From: Alloprevotella sp.
GTDB lineage: Bacteria; Bacteroidota; Bacteroidia; Bacteroidales; Muribaculaceae
Length of the DNA: 64,000 bases
Direction: 5' to 3'
Assembly (NCBI GenBank): GCA_023663135.1
Contig: JAMPIE010000009.1
Location: forward strand, 22,898 to 86,897
In this document: positions 1 through 9,335 of the stretch, piece after piece
How the letters are laid out: every line of letters begins with the position of its first letter
How positions within the stretch are numbered: position 1 is the first letter of the stretch
The notes under the pieces: model-generated
What the model was told of the DNA's origin: nothing
Database searches by the model: none
Seen by the model: the letters and a program-made list of their open reading frames with translations, nothing else
Position numbers and translations under genes: made by a program

Positions 1-853
1 TGACTTGGGCGAGTTCGCGGTCGGTCATCACCACGTTGGGCTGGTAGCCGCTCTCCGACGGGCGCATGCGGGGGAAATTGACGGAGTAGCGAGTGCGCCA
101 GTAGCGCTTGCGAAGATATACGAGGTGGCGGGCCATCATGGCGCAGTCGGTGCGCCAGTCTTCGAGGCCGATGAGTACACCCATGCCAATTTTGTGGACG
201 CCGGCCATGCCCATGCGGTCAAAGCCATTGACGCGCCATTCAAAATTGCTCTTTTGACCGGCTGGATGATACATTTTGTATCGCTCGCGGTGGTAGGTCT
301 CCTGAAAGCATATCACACCGTTGAGGCCCGAATGGGTGAGGCGCTCATAGTCTTCGGCCGAGAGGGGCATCACCTCGATGGTGAGGTTGGCAAAATATTT
401 GCGGCACACTCTCAGGGCCTGCTCCACATAGTCGGTGCCTGCTTTGACGGGGTTTTCGCCGGTGACGATGAGGAGGTTTTCAAAGGGCCCCATCTTCTTG
501 ATGGCCTTACACTCTTCCTCAATCTGATCCATGGACAGGATGACGCGATGGATATGATTGTGGCAGTTAAAGCCGCAATAGACACAGGAGTTGGTACAGG
601 AATTGGTGATATAGAGCGGGATAAACATTGAGATGGTCTTGCCGAAGCGGCGCTCGGTGATTGCGCGCGAGCGGCGAGCCATCTGCTCAAGGTAGGGGGC
701 GGCGGCAGGGGAGAGGAGGGCCAGGAGGTCGTGGTCGTTGAGAGTACCCTCGCGCTTGGCCAGGGCGCGCTCGACGTCGGCTGCGGTCATGGCCATGATG
801 GAGGCCGTGGTCTGATCCCAGTCGTAATGTTCCTGAAGATAATCGCTAAACAT
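1..853 (-). CDS. thiH: 2-iminoacetate synthase ThiH, 3' end cut by window edge
   Basis: Radical SAM enzyme that cleaves tyrosine to dehydroglycine (2-iminoacetate), the glycine-derived part of the thiamine thiazole ring. Translating the minus strand from the ATG at 853 gives an open frame through the window edge. It includes CTNSCVYCGFNC (a CX3CX2C cluster motif) near residue 90 and conserved stretches such as FENLLIVTGENP and GMGVLIGLEDWR. About 284 codons are visible, so roughly the last quarter of a usual ~370-residue ThiH is missing. The start lies 3 nt after the thiG stop, so it is co-transcribed with thiG. thiC, often placed between thiG and thiH in Bacteroidales, is not between them here. 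Confidence 0.95.
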   Translation of the reverse strand, partial: MFSDYLQEHYDWDQTTASIMAMTAADVERALAKREGTLNDHDLLALLSPAAAPYLEQMARRSRAITERRFGKTISMFIPLYITNSCTNSCVYCGFNCHNHIHRVILSMDQIEEECKAIKKMGPFENLLIVTGENPVKAGTDYVEQALRVCRKYFANLTIEVMPLSAEDYERLTHSGLNGVICFQETYHRERYKMYHPAGQKSNFEWRVNGFDRMGMAGVHKIGMGVLIGLEDWRTDCAMMARHLVYLRKRYWRTRYSVNFPRMRPSESGYQPNVVMTDRELAQV

Positions 854-856
854 ATC

Positions 857-1636
857 TCAGTCGAGGAAAGAGGTTAAGGGGCTGGAGGCCTCGGCAGCGC
901 CGTCGCTGACGGCGCCGAGTCCGGCGAGGAAAGCCTCGCGGCCGGCCACTGTAGCGCGGGCAAAGGCGCGAGCCATGGCTTCGGGGTCGCCGGCCACGGC
1001 AATGGCGGTGTTGACCAGGACGGCATCGGCGCCCATCTCCATGGCCTCGGCAGCGTGGGATGGAGCGCCTAATCCGGCATCAACCACGACAGGAATGCAG
1101 CTCTGCTCAATGATGATGCGCAGGAGGTCGCGCGTCACCAGTCCTCGGTTGGAGCCGATGGGAGCGGCTAAGGGCATGACGGTGGCGGCTCCGGCCTCTT
1201 CGAGGCGCTTGCAGAGCACTGGGTCGGCCTGGATGTAAGGGAGGACTATGAAGCCCATCTTGGCCAGGTCCTCGGTGGCTTTGAGGGTCTCTACGGGGTC
1301 GGGGAGGAGGTAGCGGGGGTCGGGGTGGATCTCGAGTTTGATGAAGTCGGTGCCGAAGGCTTCGCGTGAGAGCTGGGCGGCCAGGATGGCCTCGTCGGCG
1401 TTGCGTACACCCGACGTGTTGGGCAGCAGCTGGATGTTGCCCGACTCAATGATGTGGCGGAGCATATCGTCTTCCTCTCCATGCTCCATGTCAATGCGTT
1501 TCATGGCCATGGTGACCATCTGTGAGCCTGAGGCCTTGATGGCGCGGGTCATCTGGTCGTAGGAACGAAACTTGCCGGTGCCGACAAAGAGGCGCGAGGT
1601 AAACTCGCGTCCTCCGATGATGAGTGAGTCTGTCAT
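857..1636 (-). CDS. thiG: Thiazole synthase ThiG
   Basis: Cytoplasmic TIM-barrel enzyme that joins deoxyxylulose-5-phosphate, the ThiS-carried sulfur and dehydroglycine into the thiazole phosphate of thiamine. It has 259 residues, the usual family length. The N-terminus reads [18 protein letters not shown]. The DFIKLEI segment (about residues 96-102) carries the lysine that forms the imine with the substrate. [30 protein letters not shown] is the usual C-terminal phosphate-binding part in outline. Its ATG overlaps the stop of the upstream ThiE fusion by 4 nt, which supports the start and indicates translational coupling. Confidence 0.97.
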   Translation of the reverse strand: MTDSLIIGGREFTSRLFVGTGKFRSYDQMTRAIKASGSQMVTMAMKRIDMEHGEEDDMLRHIIESGNIQLLPNTSGVRNADEAILAAQLSREAFGTDFIKLEIHPDPRYLLPDPVETLKATEDLAKMGFIVLPYIQADPVLCKRLEEAGAATVMPLAAPIGSNRGLVTRDLLRIIIEQSCIPVVVDAGLGAPSHAAEAMEMGADAVLVNTAIAVAGDPEAMARAFARATVAGREAFLAGLGAVSDGAAEASSPLTSFLD

Positions 1637-2805
1637 ATGATGGAAATGATTTCTTTAGTCTTAAGAGCCGGCGAGGGAGCCGAGAGGATTGTCCCGGAGA
1701 TGGCAATACCATCGGCGCCGGCGGCCATGATGGCGGGGATGTCGGCCTCGGTGATGCCGCCGATGGCCACAATGGGGAGGCGGATGCCGCGACGGCGGGC
1801 CTCGCCTATTATGTTGCGATAGCCATCAAGGCCGAGGGTGGGGGAGAGGCGCTCTTTGGTGGAGGTGAAGCGAAATGGGCCAAGGCCTATGTAGTCGGCG
1901 CCGGCCTCGGCGGCGGCGATGATGTCGTCGAGGGTGTTGGCCGTGGCGCCGATGATTTTCGCGGGGCCAAGGGCATGGCGGGCCTCGGCCACCGGCATAT
2001 CGTTTTTGCCAAGGTGGACACCGTCGGCTCCGACGACCTCCACCAGATTGACATGGTCGTCGAGGATAAAGGTAAACGTCTCTCGATTAATGCCATCGCA
2101 TATGGCTCGCGCCTCTTCGATGATGGTGTCGACCGGAGCATCTTTATGGCGGAGCTGTATCCAGCGGCATCCTCCTTTGAGCGCCATGTGGGCTCCTTGT
2201 GCCACGCTGAGGCTCTCGCGGGGATGGGTGATGAGCTGGAGCTTGAAGCGGCGGCGGTCCATGGCCGGGGAGCGCCAGGCCTCTGAGAGCATAGCGGCTC
2301 CCCCAAAGCCTAAGGCATCGAGCTCGGAGAGGCGCTCTTCTGTCACTCCTCCGAGGGCCACGATGATGGCCTTTGCCTCTCTCAGGGCAGCAGGGAGCGC
2401 GGGAGAGTCAAGGAGGCCGGAGCGATATCCCGGCTTGGAGAAGCTGGGATAGATGGGACTAAGGAAGAGATAGTCAAAGTCATCGGCCTCTTTAAGCTCA
2501 TCGAGCGAATGGCATGAGCGGCTGCGGCGCATCCCGGCAAAGTCGCCCACTGAGGGTGGAAGCTCAGGCCCATGGATACCGCCACACCCCATCCTCAGGG
2601 CTGTCTCGTAATGGCCGTGGAGGGTAAGGATAGTTCTCAGGGCCGGGTCAATGCCCTGAATAAGACTTGCCACCTCTTCATCTGTGGCATGGGGCTTGCG
2701 GATATGAATGGAATACCATTGACCGCTGCGCGCCATGGCCTCAATGGCAGCAGCCTCCCCGGCATAGATATAGGGAGGAGTAATGGCTATCTTGATGAAG
2801 TTCAT
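1633..2805 (-). CDS. thiE: TenI-like/ThiE fusion, thiamine-phosphate synthase
   Basis: About 390 residues containing two ThiE-family TIM barrels in tandem. The C-terminal barrel (roughly residues 190-390) looks catalytically complete for joining HMP-PP to thiazole phosphate: it has QLRHKD, a [21 protein letters not shown] stretch and the [10 protein letters not shown] phosphate loop. The N-terminal barrel (about 1-185) keeps the fold pattern (HIHGPELP-like and [13 protein letters not shown] segments) but lacks the standard substrate motifs, which suggests a TenI-like thiazole tautomerase (inference). The start at 2805 was chosen because it sits 5 nt after the thiS stop; a start at 2823 would overlap thiS. 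Separate thiE and tenI genes are the commoner arrangement. Confidence 0.9.
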   Translation of the reverse strand: MNFIKIAITPPYIYAGEAAAIEAMARSGQWYSIHIRKPHATDEEVASLIQGIDPALRTILTLHGHYETALRMGCGGIHGPELPPSVGDFAGMRRSRSCHSLDELKEADDFDYLFLSPIYPSFSKPGYRSGLLDSPALPAALREAKAIIVALGGVTEERLSELDALGFGGAAMLSEAWRSPAMDRRRFKLQLITHPRESLSVAQGAHMALKGGCRWIQLRHKDAPVDTIIEEARAICDGINRETFTFILDDHVNLVEVVGADGVHLGKNDMPVAEARHALGPAKIIGATANTLDDIIAAAEAGADYIGLGPFRFTSTKERLSPTLGLDGYRNIIGEARRRGIRLPIVAIGGITEADIPAIMAAGADGIAISGTILSAPSPALKTKEIISII

Positions 2806-2810
2806 AGCCT

Positions 2811-3017
2811 TTAGCCACCGCAAACGGCTGTTATCACGGTGATCTTCATGCCGTCGGCCAGGGGGGTAGAGGCCCAGTCGGGGCGGCCCACTACTCGATT
2901 ATCTACGGCCACGGCTTGGCCGGGACGCCCCATCCCCTCGCGCTCGAGGAGGGCGGCAAGTGTGGCGGGATGGAGGTCGCCGACCTCCTTAGGCTTGCGG
3001 TTTATCTCTACTGTCAT
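2811..3017 (-). CDS. thiS: Sulfur carrier protein ThiS
   Basis: Small ubiquitin-fold sulfur carrier of 68 residues, starting MTVEINRKPKEV and ending in the diagnostic Gly-Gly. The C-terminal glycine is adenylated and thiocarboxylated, and then donates sulfur to ThiG. A longer in-frame start at 3104 is rejected because it adds 29 unrelated residues, and the ATG at 3017 fits the family length. It is the first gene of the thi operon, about 105 nt after the TPP riboswitch. A GGGCC/GGCCC hairpin at 3036-3051 lies between the riboswitch and the start and could take part in expression control (inference). Confidence 0.93.
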   Translation of the reverse strand: MTVEINRKPKEVGDLHPATLAALLEREGMGRPGQAVAVDNRVVGRPDWASTPLADGMKITVITAVCGG

Positions 3018-3122
3018 TGTCAGGGTGAATATGACGGGCCGAAGGTGGCCCTGTTGGGAAAATACATTGTTGTGACGACCTGTCAATGAGGGGCGGGGGG
3101 GCAAGCGAGGCCAGCTGCGCTG

Positions 3123-3208
3123 AAATCAAGTCCTTACGTCGGTGTTAACCGCGTCAAGTTCAAAGGGTATCATCTCAGCCACGCCCTGTGCATGGCACCC
3201 CTCTTGAC
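3123..3208 (-). promoter_or_regulatory. TPP riboswitch (THI element)
   Basis: Reading the minus strand, a TCAAG/CTTGA closing helix encloses the hallmark GGGGTGCC, GGCTGAGATGATACCC and GACGTAAGG segments of the thiamine-pyrophosphate aptamer. It lies directly downstream of a TAnnTTTG promoter and upstream of thiS, so it should repress the thi operon when TPP is abundant. No convincing T-tract terminator follows it, so control of translation initiation is likely (inference). Confidence 0.95.
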
Positions 3209-3221
3209 TGCTTCGTCGCGG

Positions 3222-3229
3222 CAAAGATA
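3222..3229 (-). promoter_or_regulatory. thi operon promoter -7 box
   Basis: The minus strand reads TATCTTTG, a perfect Bacteroidetes -7 box, 13 nt before the riboswitch P1 helix. Transcription should begin at about 3215, so the RNA starts almost exactly at the aptamer. Confidence 0.75.
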
Positions 3230-3384
3230 AGAAAAAAGCTGAAGAATGCGAAAAAAACTATGCGGTGGGATAGGGTTATGTAATCTTCAAAAAATAGCTT
3301 GGTGGAATTCTGCATAATTCTTTACCAACATGGTTTTTATTATCACTAAGAATTATCGCCGAGAGTGGCAATGCAAAAATTTTA

Positions 3385-3416
3385 TTTGGAGTGGATGAAT
3401 TTAATGGCTACCTTTG
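3385..3416 (+). promoter_or_regulatory. Promoter of the B12 uptake/assembly operon
   Basis: TTTG at 3385-3388 and TACCTTTG at 3409-3416, separated by 20 nt, match the Bacteroidetes -33/-7 promoter. Predicted transcription starts near 3422, exactly at the first base of the cobalamin riboswitch P1 helix. Confidence 0.8.
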
Positions 3417-3421
3417 TCGCT

Positions 3422-3578
3422 GCAGAAGAATCAGGGAATCAGGTGAGAATCCTGAGCAGTCCCGCTGCGGTATGTCCTAAAGACGAAACGACACCGGCAC
3501 GTAAGCCACTGGGGCCCAGGAGGGTCGCCGGGAAGGCGCCGGAAGGGTCGGGGACGAGTCCGAATACCTGCCTTCTGC
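3422..3578 (+). promoter_or_regulatory. Cobalamin riboswitch
   Basis: GCAGAAG at 3422-3428 pairs perfectly with CTTCTGC at 3572-3578 as P1. Inside are the B12-aptamer signatures: GGGAATCAGGTGAGAATCC and AGTCCCGCTGC early, AAGCCACTGG (the B12 box) in the middle, and GAGTCCGAATACCTGCC at the 3' end. It ends 12 nt before the btuB ATG, so cobalamin binding probably blocks ribosome access. It controls the whole btuB-cbiB operon. Confidence 0.95.
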
Positions 3579-3590
3579 CTTATTAGACCA

Positions 3591-5603
3591 ATGTCCAGAT
3601 TCACGAGGATGAGCAGGCATTACATCACATTGCTCTTTATAACATCCATAGCCGTCGTGGCCTCCGCCCAAGAGCGTCATGATAGCCTTGATGTGTCTAA
3701 GCGGCTCGATAATGTGACGGTCAGGGCCGAGAGGGCTGCTCGCCCCGTGACCTCCGCCGCCCCGCTCCACATCATCGATGCCCAGCGGATGAAGGTGAGC
3801 GGAGTGGCCGACATAGCCGACGCCATCCACCGCCTGCCCGGCATCACGCTGCGCGACTATGGGGGTGCAGGCGGACTTAAGACCGTCTCGGTGCGCGGCT
3901 TTGGCGCCTCTCACACCGGAGTGCTCTACGACGGACTCCCCCTCAACGACGCCCAGAGCGGCCAGATAGACGTCTCGCGATACTCACTCGACAATGTGGC
4001 CTCCCTGTCCATGGCCATTGGCGACAACGACGACATCTTTATCCCCGCCCGCTCAGCCGCCTCGGCTGCCACCCTCTCCATCTCAACCCTCCCCCCGCAA
4101 GCCGACTCCCTGTCAGTCACCGGCCAGCTTCGCTTCGGGGCGTGGAACTTCATCAACCCCTTCTTCAGAATCGTCACCCCGATGGGGGAGAAGGTGTCGG
4201 TGGCCGCCGCCGGTGAGTTTACCCACGCCGACAACGACTATCCCTTTACCCTCCAGAACATCACGACCACAACCCGCGAGCGCCGCAACAACTCGCGCAT
4301 GAACTCAGGCCACGCCGAGGTGAACACCACCTGGCAAATCACTCCACGCTCATCGCTCACCGCCAAGGCATATTATTACGACAACGCGCGCCGACTGCCG
4401 GGGCCGGTGATTTATTATAATAATGTGTGTCACGAGCGGCTGCGCGAGACCAACGCCTTTGGTCAAGCCACCTATCGCTCCGTCATAGGATCGAAATGGA
4501 GTCTCAGAGCATCGGGAAAGTTTGACTTCTCGCGCTCGCTCTATCACGACGAAGATGGCAAATATCCCGGTGGAGAGCTCAACCAAAACTACTATCAGCG
4601 CGAAGCATATGCCACCGCCACCGCCCTTTGGCTCCCCGACACCCACTGGAGCCTCGCATATGCGGCCGACTATGCCTACAACACTTTGACCTCCAACCTT
4701 CCCGACAACAATCGACCGACACGCAACAGCATCCTCCAAAGTCTCACCGGGCGATGGCGCTCGCGCCGGCTGACGGTGATGGGACGCATCTTAGCCTCCT
4801 TATATCTCAACGGGACGCGCACCGGCCAGTCGGCCTCCGACGCTCGTCGCCTTTCCCCCTCACTCTCGCTATCGGTTCAGCCCCTGAGAGAAGAAAACTT
4901 CTTCATTCGCCTGTCTTACAAAGAGATATTCCGCCCACCCACATTCAACGAGGCCTACTTTGACCATTACGGCTCAACCGACCTCAAGCCCGAAAACACC
5001 TCGCAAATAAACATAGGTCTCACTTGGAGCCCCAAGCCCATGAGCTGGCTCCCCTCGGCCACCATCACACTCGACGGCTATGTCAATCATGTGAGCGACA
5101 TGATTGTGGGCATCCCCTACAATATGTTTGTGTGGCGGATGGTCAATCTCGACAAAGTGCGCGTCTTTGGCCTTGACGCAACAATGGCCGTCACCTTTGT
5201 CCCGCGCAAGGGGCAGACGCTCCTCCTGACCGGCAACTATTCCTTCCAGCGAGCCGAGCCGCGCACTGACCCCACCTCAACCGAATGGATGAAGCAGGTG
5301 GCCTATATCCCCCGCCATTCCGGGACCATCTCGCTTGGATGGACCAACCCTTGGGTAAATCTGGCATGGCACACCACCGGAGTGAGCGCACGATACACCA
5401 CCAACAACAACCTGCCCGAGACACGCATCGCCGGATATGCCGAGAGCGGAGTAACCATCTGGCGACAATTCATCATCGGACACCGCAATAAAGTGGAGCT
5501 TCGCGCCGACATCCTCAACCTCTTTGACAAGCAATATGAAGTGGTGGCTCGCTATCCCATGCCCGGCCGTTCATGGCAAGTGACCCTGAAATATCAATTG
5601 TAA
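3591..5603 (+). CDS. btuB: TonB-dependent cobalamin receptor BtuB
   Basis: Outer-membrane gated barrel that imports corrinoids using TonB energy. The 670-residue protein has a signal peptide (cleavage near SAQ-ER, about residue 27), a TonB box-like segment LDNVTVRAER, a plug domain with RLPGITLRDYGG and VSVRGFGASHTGVLYDG, and a ~500-residue 22-strand-type barrel. The barrel ends in the typical aromatic/amphipathic strand LKYQL. Placement directly behind a cobalamin riboswitch and before a BtuG-like lipoprotein identifies the ligand. The ATG at 3591 gives the longest signal sequence; an ATG at 3609 preceded by GAGG is possible. Confidence 0.93.
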   Translation: MSRFTRMSRHYITLLFITSIAVVASAQERHDSLDVSKRLDNVTVRAERAARPVTSAAPLHIIDAQRMKVSGVADIADAIHRLPGITLRDYGGAGGLKTVSVRGFGASHTGVLYDGLPLNDAQSGQIDVSRYSLDNVASLSMAIGDNDDIFIPARSAASAATLSISTLPPQADSLSVTGQLRFGAWNFINPFFRIVTPMGEKVSVAAAGEFTHADNDYPFTLQNITTTTRERRNNSRMNSGHAEVNTTWQITPRSSLTAKAYYYDNARRLPGPVIYYNNVCHERLRETNAFGQATYRSVIGSKWSLRASGKFDFSRSLYHDEDGKYPGGELNQNYYQREAYATATALWLPDTHWSLAYAADYAYNTLTSNLPDNNRPTRNSILQSLTGRWRSRRLTVMGRILASLYLNGTRTGQSASDARRLSPSLSLSVQPLREENFFIRLSYKEIFRPPTFNEAYFDHYGSTDLKPENTSQINIGLTWSPKPMSWLPSATITLDGYVNHVSDMIVGIPYNMFVWRMVNLDKVRVFGLDATMAVTFVPRKGQTLLLTGNYSFQRAEPRTDPTSTEWMKQVAYIPRHSGTISLGWTNPWVNLAWHTTGVSARYTTNNNLPETRIAGYAESGVTIWRQFIIGHRNKVELRADILNLFDKQYEVVARYPMPGRSWQVTLKYQL

Positions 5604-5619
5604 TATTCATCATATACAA

Positions 5620-6711
5620 ATGAACAAATTCTTTATCAAAGGACTCATCCTCCCCATCTTGGCAATTGCCCTCGTCTCTTGCAGCGACGACGACGATCCC
5701 AAGCCCGTCAACCCCGACCTGCCCGAAGTGTCGGCCGGCGCTTTCATCCTCAACCAAGGCAACCTCCGCAATAAAATCGAAGGCTCCTTGACCTACATTG
5801 ACTACACCACGTCAACCGCCTCTCAGCGCCTCTATCAAAACGCCAATGGAGTGAGCCTCGGAAACACACCCCAGTGTGCAGCCATCTACGGCTCAAAGAT
5901 GTATGTGGGCGTCTACGAATCAAATGTCATAACCATCGTAGACAAGGCCTCCATGAAAGCCATCAAGCAGATCTCCCTGGCCGACAACGAGGGCCAGAGC
6001 CCCCGCTCCATCGTGACACGCGACGGCAAGGTCTATTTCAGTATGTATAACGGCTACGTGACTCGCCTCGACACCGTTTCCCTCGCCATCGATGGCAACC
6101 TCAAGGTGGGCCCCAACCCTGAGATTATGGCTCTTGTGGGCAACGACCTCTACGTGCCCAACTCCGACGGTATGAACTACAAGGTGGGCTATGGCACAAC
6201 AGCCTCCGTCGTCGACCTCGCCTCATTCTCCGTCAAGAAGACACTCACTGTAGGCCTCAACCCCTGCAAGTTTGTCTCCAACGGCACCGATCTATTCCTA
6301 CTGGCCAAGGGCAACTATGGCGATGTTCCCTCCAAGATCTATCAAGTGTCGACCTCCACAGGCGAGTCAACCGTGATAGCCGAAGCATCATTGCTAGCCA
6401 TCCGCGACAAGAAAGTGTATATGGCCGATGCTCCCTGGGGCACCCTCGGCGACAAGGTATCATACTCCGTATATGACATCACCTCAAAGACTCTCTCCAA
6501 GATGACCTTCGACTCCTATGTTGATGCCCCCGTGGAGATTGCAGTTGATCCCCTCAGCAACAACCTCATCGTCACATCCTATGTCCTCGACGGAGGCAAG
6601 GCTGCCACCTCGCTCCCCGGATATGCCTGCCAATACTCTCTCGACGGCAAGCTGCTCCATAAGTATGACGCCGGTGTTGGCCCCGCCTACATCTTCTTCA
6701 ATCTCCAGTAA
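5620..6711 (+). CDS. btuG: BtuG-like surface cobalamin-binding lipoprotein
   Basis: A 363-residue lipoprotein with lipobox ALVSC at about residue 21, followed by SDDDD. That acidic run resembles the Bacteroidetes lipoprotein export signal, so surface exposure is expected. The rest is a YncE/DUF5074-like beta-propeller with repeated blade motifs (for example VYFSMYNGYVTRLDT and NLIVTSYVLDGG). In Bacteroides, the propeller lipoprotein BtuG caps BtuB and captures B12 with very high affinity. Fold, length and position 16 nt after btuB point to the same role here. Assignment to BtuG rests on context, because YncE-like propellers bind diverse ligands. Confidence 0.8.
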   Translation: MNKFFIKGLILPILAIALVSCSDDDDPKPVNPDLPEVSAGAFILNQGNLRNKIEGSLTYIDYTTSTASQRLYQNANGVSLGNTPQCAAIYGSKMYVGVYESNVITIVDKASMKAIKQISLADNEGQSPRSIVTRDGKVYFSMYNGYVTRLDTVSLAIDGNLKVGPNPEIMALVGNDLYVPNSDGMNYKVGYGTTASVVDLASFSVKKTLTVGLNPCKFVSNGTDLFLLAKGNYGDVPSKIYQVSTSTGESTVIAEASLLAIRDKKVYMADAPWGTLGDKVSYSVYDITSKTLSKMTFDSYVDAPVEIAVDPLSNNLIVTSYVLDGGKAATSLPGYACQYSLDGKLLHKYDAGVGPAYIFFNLQ

Positions 6712-6720
6712 AGATATGGG

Positions 6721-7863
6721 ATGACCCCCAGAACAGCTTTTTTTTCTACCGTGATAGCGACGGTGTTGCCGCTCCTCTGCGCTTGCAATGGCGGCAACAC
6801 CGCCAGCTCGTTATCAGCCCCCGGCGACACTATCGAGCTGACCTATGCCCGCAACCTTGAGATGATTGACCATGGCGACTTCACTGCTGTGACAATCCGA
6901 AACCCCTGGGACACCACCCGCACTCTCGCCCGTTATATCCTCCTGCCGCGAGGCACATCGCGCGAAGGCCTTCAAACCGACGGGTATACCATCGTCGAGG
7001 TTCCCTTGCAACGGACGGTAATCTACACCTCGACCCACAACAACCTCCTCGCGGAGCTCGGCGCCGCTTCATCCATTGCCGGAGCATGCGGCACCGAATA
7101 TATCCATGACTCTACCGTCGTTGCAATGCTCCATGACGGGAGGGTGACCGACTGCGGAAACCCCATGGCCCCCGACTTTGAGAAGATCATAGCCCTCAAC
7201 CCCGACGGCATCCTCTTCTCCTCGATGGACGGCAACCATGGACAAGGGAAGCTCGGTCAGCTCGGAATTCCACTCATTGAGTGTGCCGACTACATGGAGC
7301 CCTCCCCTTTGGCTCGCGCCGAGTGGATGCGTTTCTTTGGTCGCCTCGTGGGTAGGGCTCTGACGGCCGACTCCCTCTTTGCTGCCACAGCCACTCAGTA
7401 TAATACCTTGAAGCATAAAGCCTCAGCGACCGCTACTCGCCCCTTGGTGATCCTCGACCGTCTCTTCAACGGAGTGTGGAATGTGCCCGGCGCGCGCTCC
7501 ACTATGGGGCAGATGCTCGCCGACGCCGGTGCTCGCAACCCTTTCAGCTACATCGACCGTGCCGGGAGTGCCCCCATATCACCCGAGCAGGCCCTCGACC
7601 GCGCCCATGATGCCGACTTCTGGCTCATCAGATATAACCTCCCCCAGACCCTTACGCTCGATGCCCTCAACGCCGAGAGCCCACTCTATCGTCAGCTCGG
7701 CCCATGGGCCAAGGGAAACATCTACGGCTGCAACACGTCGGTCATGGACCTCTATGACAAGATGCCGTTTCACCCTCAGCTCGCCCTGGCCGACATCATA
7801 TCAGTGGTCCACCCCGAGACCGGCGTCACCTCCCCCTCACATTATTTCACTCCTCTGAAATGA
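6721..7863 (+). CDS. btuF: BtuF-like cobalamin/metal-chelate substrate-binding lipoprotein
   Basis: A 380-residue periplasmic binding protein of the helical-backbone BtuF/FecB class. The lipobox is LLCAC at about residue 21, followed by NGGN without acidic residues, which suggests the periplasmic face rather than the surface. VVEVPLQRTVIYTSTHNNLLAELGAASSIAG and FEKIIALNPDGILFSS are characteristic lobe motifs. Operon position between btuG and cobQ implies corrinoid binding for an ABC importer. The matching BtuC and BtuD genes are not in this window. It starts 9 nt after the upstream stop and overlaps cobQ by 4 nt. Confidence 0.85.
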   Translation: MTPRTAFFSTVIATVLPLLCACNGGNTASSLSAPGDTIELTYARNLEMIDHGDFTAVTIRNPWDTTRTLARYILLPRGTSREGLQTDGYTIVEVPLQRTVIYTSTHNNLLAELGAASSIAGACGTEYIHDSTVVAMLHDGRVTDCGNPMAPDFEKIIALNPDGILFSSMDGNHGQGKLGQLGIPLIECADYMEPSPLARAEWMRFFGRLVGRALTADSLFAATATQYNTLKHKASATATRPLVILDRLFNGVWNVPGARSTMGQMLADAGARNPFSYIDRAGSAPISPEQALDRAHDADFWLIRYNLPQTLTLDALNAESPLYRQLGPWAKGNIYGCNTSVMDLYDKMPFHPQLALADIISVVHPETGVTSPSHYFTPLK

Positions 7864-9335
7864 AATCCCTTAGGCCAGTGATGCTTGGCGGGACAGGCAG
7901 CGACGTGGGCAAGAGCCTCATCGCCGCCGGTCTCTGCCGCATCTTCCGCCAAGATGGACTCTCCCCGGCTCCCTTCAAGGCTCAAAACATGGCCCTCAAC
8001 TCCTATGCCACCCCCGACGGCCGGGAGATTGGCCGCGCCCAGGCCGTACAGGCCGAGGCCGCCGGCATCCCCTGCTCTACCGACATGAACCCCCTGCTGC
8101 TCAAGCCCTCGGGGGAACACACGTCGCAGGTGGTGCTCAACGGCGTCGCCATTGGCAATCGCGATGCCTACTCATATTTCCGCACTGAGGGGCGCGACGT
8201 GCTCCGGCGTGAGGTGTGCCAAGCCTTTGACCGCCTCTCCGCCCGGTTTAATCCCATCGTGATGGAGGGCGCGGGGAGCATTGCCGAGATCAACCTCCGC
8301 GACACCGACTTGGTGAATATGTCGATGGCCCGACATGCCGATGCCGCCGTGATCCTCGTGGCCGACATCGACCGCGGCGGCGTCTTTGCTTCGGCCTTCG
8401 GCTCCATCATGCTCCAGGGCCCCGACGACCGTGGTCGCATCAAGGGTATCATAATCAACAAATTTAGAGGCGACCTGCGTCTCTTCGAGAAGGGGCGAAG
8501 GATGATGGAAGAGACATGCGGAGTGCCTGTGCTCGGAGTGGTGCCCTTCGACCCCGACCTCCATATCGAAGAGGAGGATTCAGTGGCTCTCGCCATGAAA
8601 CAATCGCGTCCTCGGCAGGGGATGATCAATATCGCAGTCGCTTCACTCCCCCACATATCCAATTACACCGACTTTGACACCCTGAGCCGACAACCCTCGG
8701 TCAACCTCTATTATGCCTCCACTCCCGCGACTTTGGACGAGGCCGACATCATCATCCTCCCCGGGAGCAAATCGACCATTGCCGACCTTAAAGCCTTGCG
8801 CCAAAACGGCATGGCCGATGCAATCCTCGATGCTCATGCCCGGGGGAAGCGCATAATAGGCATCTGCGGCGGCTATCAGATGATGGGCCGCGAGATAAGC
8901 GACCCTGACGGATCTGAAGGTGAGCCATGCCGGACCGAAGGCTTAGGTCTCCTGCCATGCTCCACCGTGTTGACCGGTATGAAGGTCACTCGTCAGGTGA
9001 AATTTTCATTTCTCAACATCCCCAGCGAGTGTGAGGGATATGAGATACATATGGGGCGCACCACCCTCGCCGACGCTGCCACTCCCCTCTGCTCCATGAC
9101 CGACGGCGACGCTGCCGACGGCTGCCGGGGCCCCGGCGGATGCTTCGGCTCATACATCCATGGGCTGCTCGACAATATGCCCGTAATCTCTTATCTCCTT
9201 GCCCCCTTTGGCCTCGAAGCCAAGGCAGTAGATTACCGAAAATACAAGGAGGCGCAATATGACCGATTGGCTGCCCACCTGCGACGCCACGTAGACATCC
9301 CCCTCCTCTACAAAATAATGCTCCAAGATGATTGA
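7860..9335 (+). CDS. cobQ: Cobyric acid synthase
   Basis: Glutamine-dependent amidotransferase that amidates four carboxyls of adenosylcobyrinate diamide to give adenosylcobyric acid. It has 491 residues, typical length. The P-loop-like GGTGSDVGKSLIAAGL is near residue 10 and DRGGVFAS lies in the synthetase half. The C-terminal class-I glutaminase half carries the nucleophile in IIGICGGYQMMG (about residue 335) and a YIHGLLDN histidine segment. ATGA overlaps with btuF upstream and an 8-nt overlap with cobD downstream indicate one translationally coupled operon. Confidence 0.96.
   Translation: MKSLRPVMLGGTGSDVGKSLIAAGLCRIFRQDGLSPAPFKAQNMALNSYATPDGREIGRAQAVQAEAAGIPCSTDMNPLLLKPSGEHTSQVVLNGVAIGNRDAYSYFRTEGRDVLRREVCQAFDRLSARFNPIVMEGAGSIAEINLRDTDLVNMSMARHADAAVILVADIDRGGVFASAFGSIMLQGPDDRGRIKGIIINKFRGDLRLFEKGRRMMEETCGVPVLGVVPFDPDLHIEEEDSVALAMKQSRPRQGMINIAVASLPHISNYTDFDTLSRQPSVNLYYASTPATLDEADIIILPGSKSTIADLKALRQNGMADAILDAHARGKRIIGICGGYQMMGREISDPDGSEGEPCRTEGLGLLPCSTVLTGMKVTRQVKFSFLNIPSECEGYEIHMGRTTLADAATPLCSMTDGDAADGCRGPGGCFGSYIHGLLDNMPVISYLLAPFGLEAKAVDYRKYKEAQYDRLAAHLRRHVDIPLLYKIMLQDD

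Noticed and set aside
5..631. 208-codon plus-strand frame over thiH
   Set aside because: Antisense shadow of thiH, whose minus-strand translation carries the radical SAM motif and continues past the window edge.
3365..3586. 73-codon open frame on the plus strand before btuB
   Set aside because: It lies almost entirely inside the cobalamin riboswitch and starts upstream of the predicted transcription start; the conserved structure explains the sequence.
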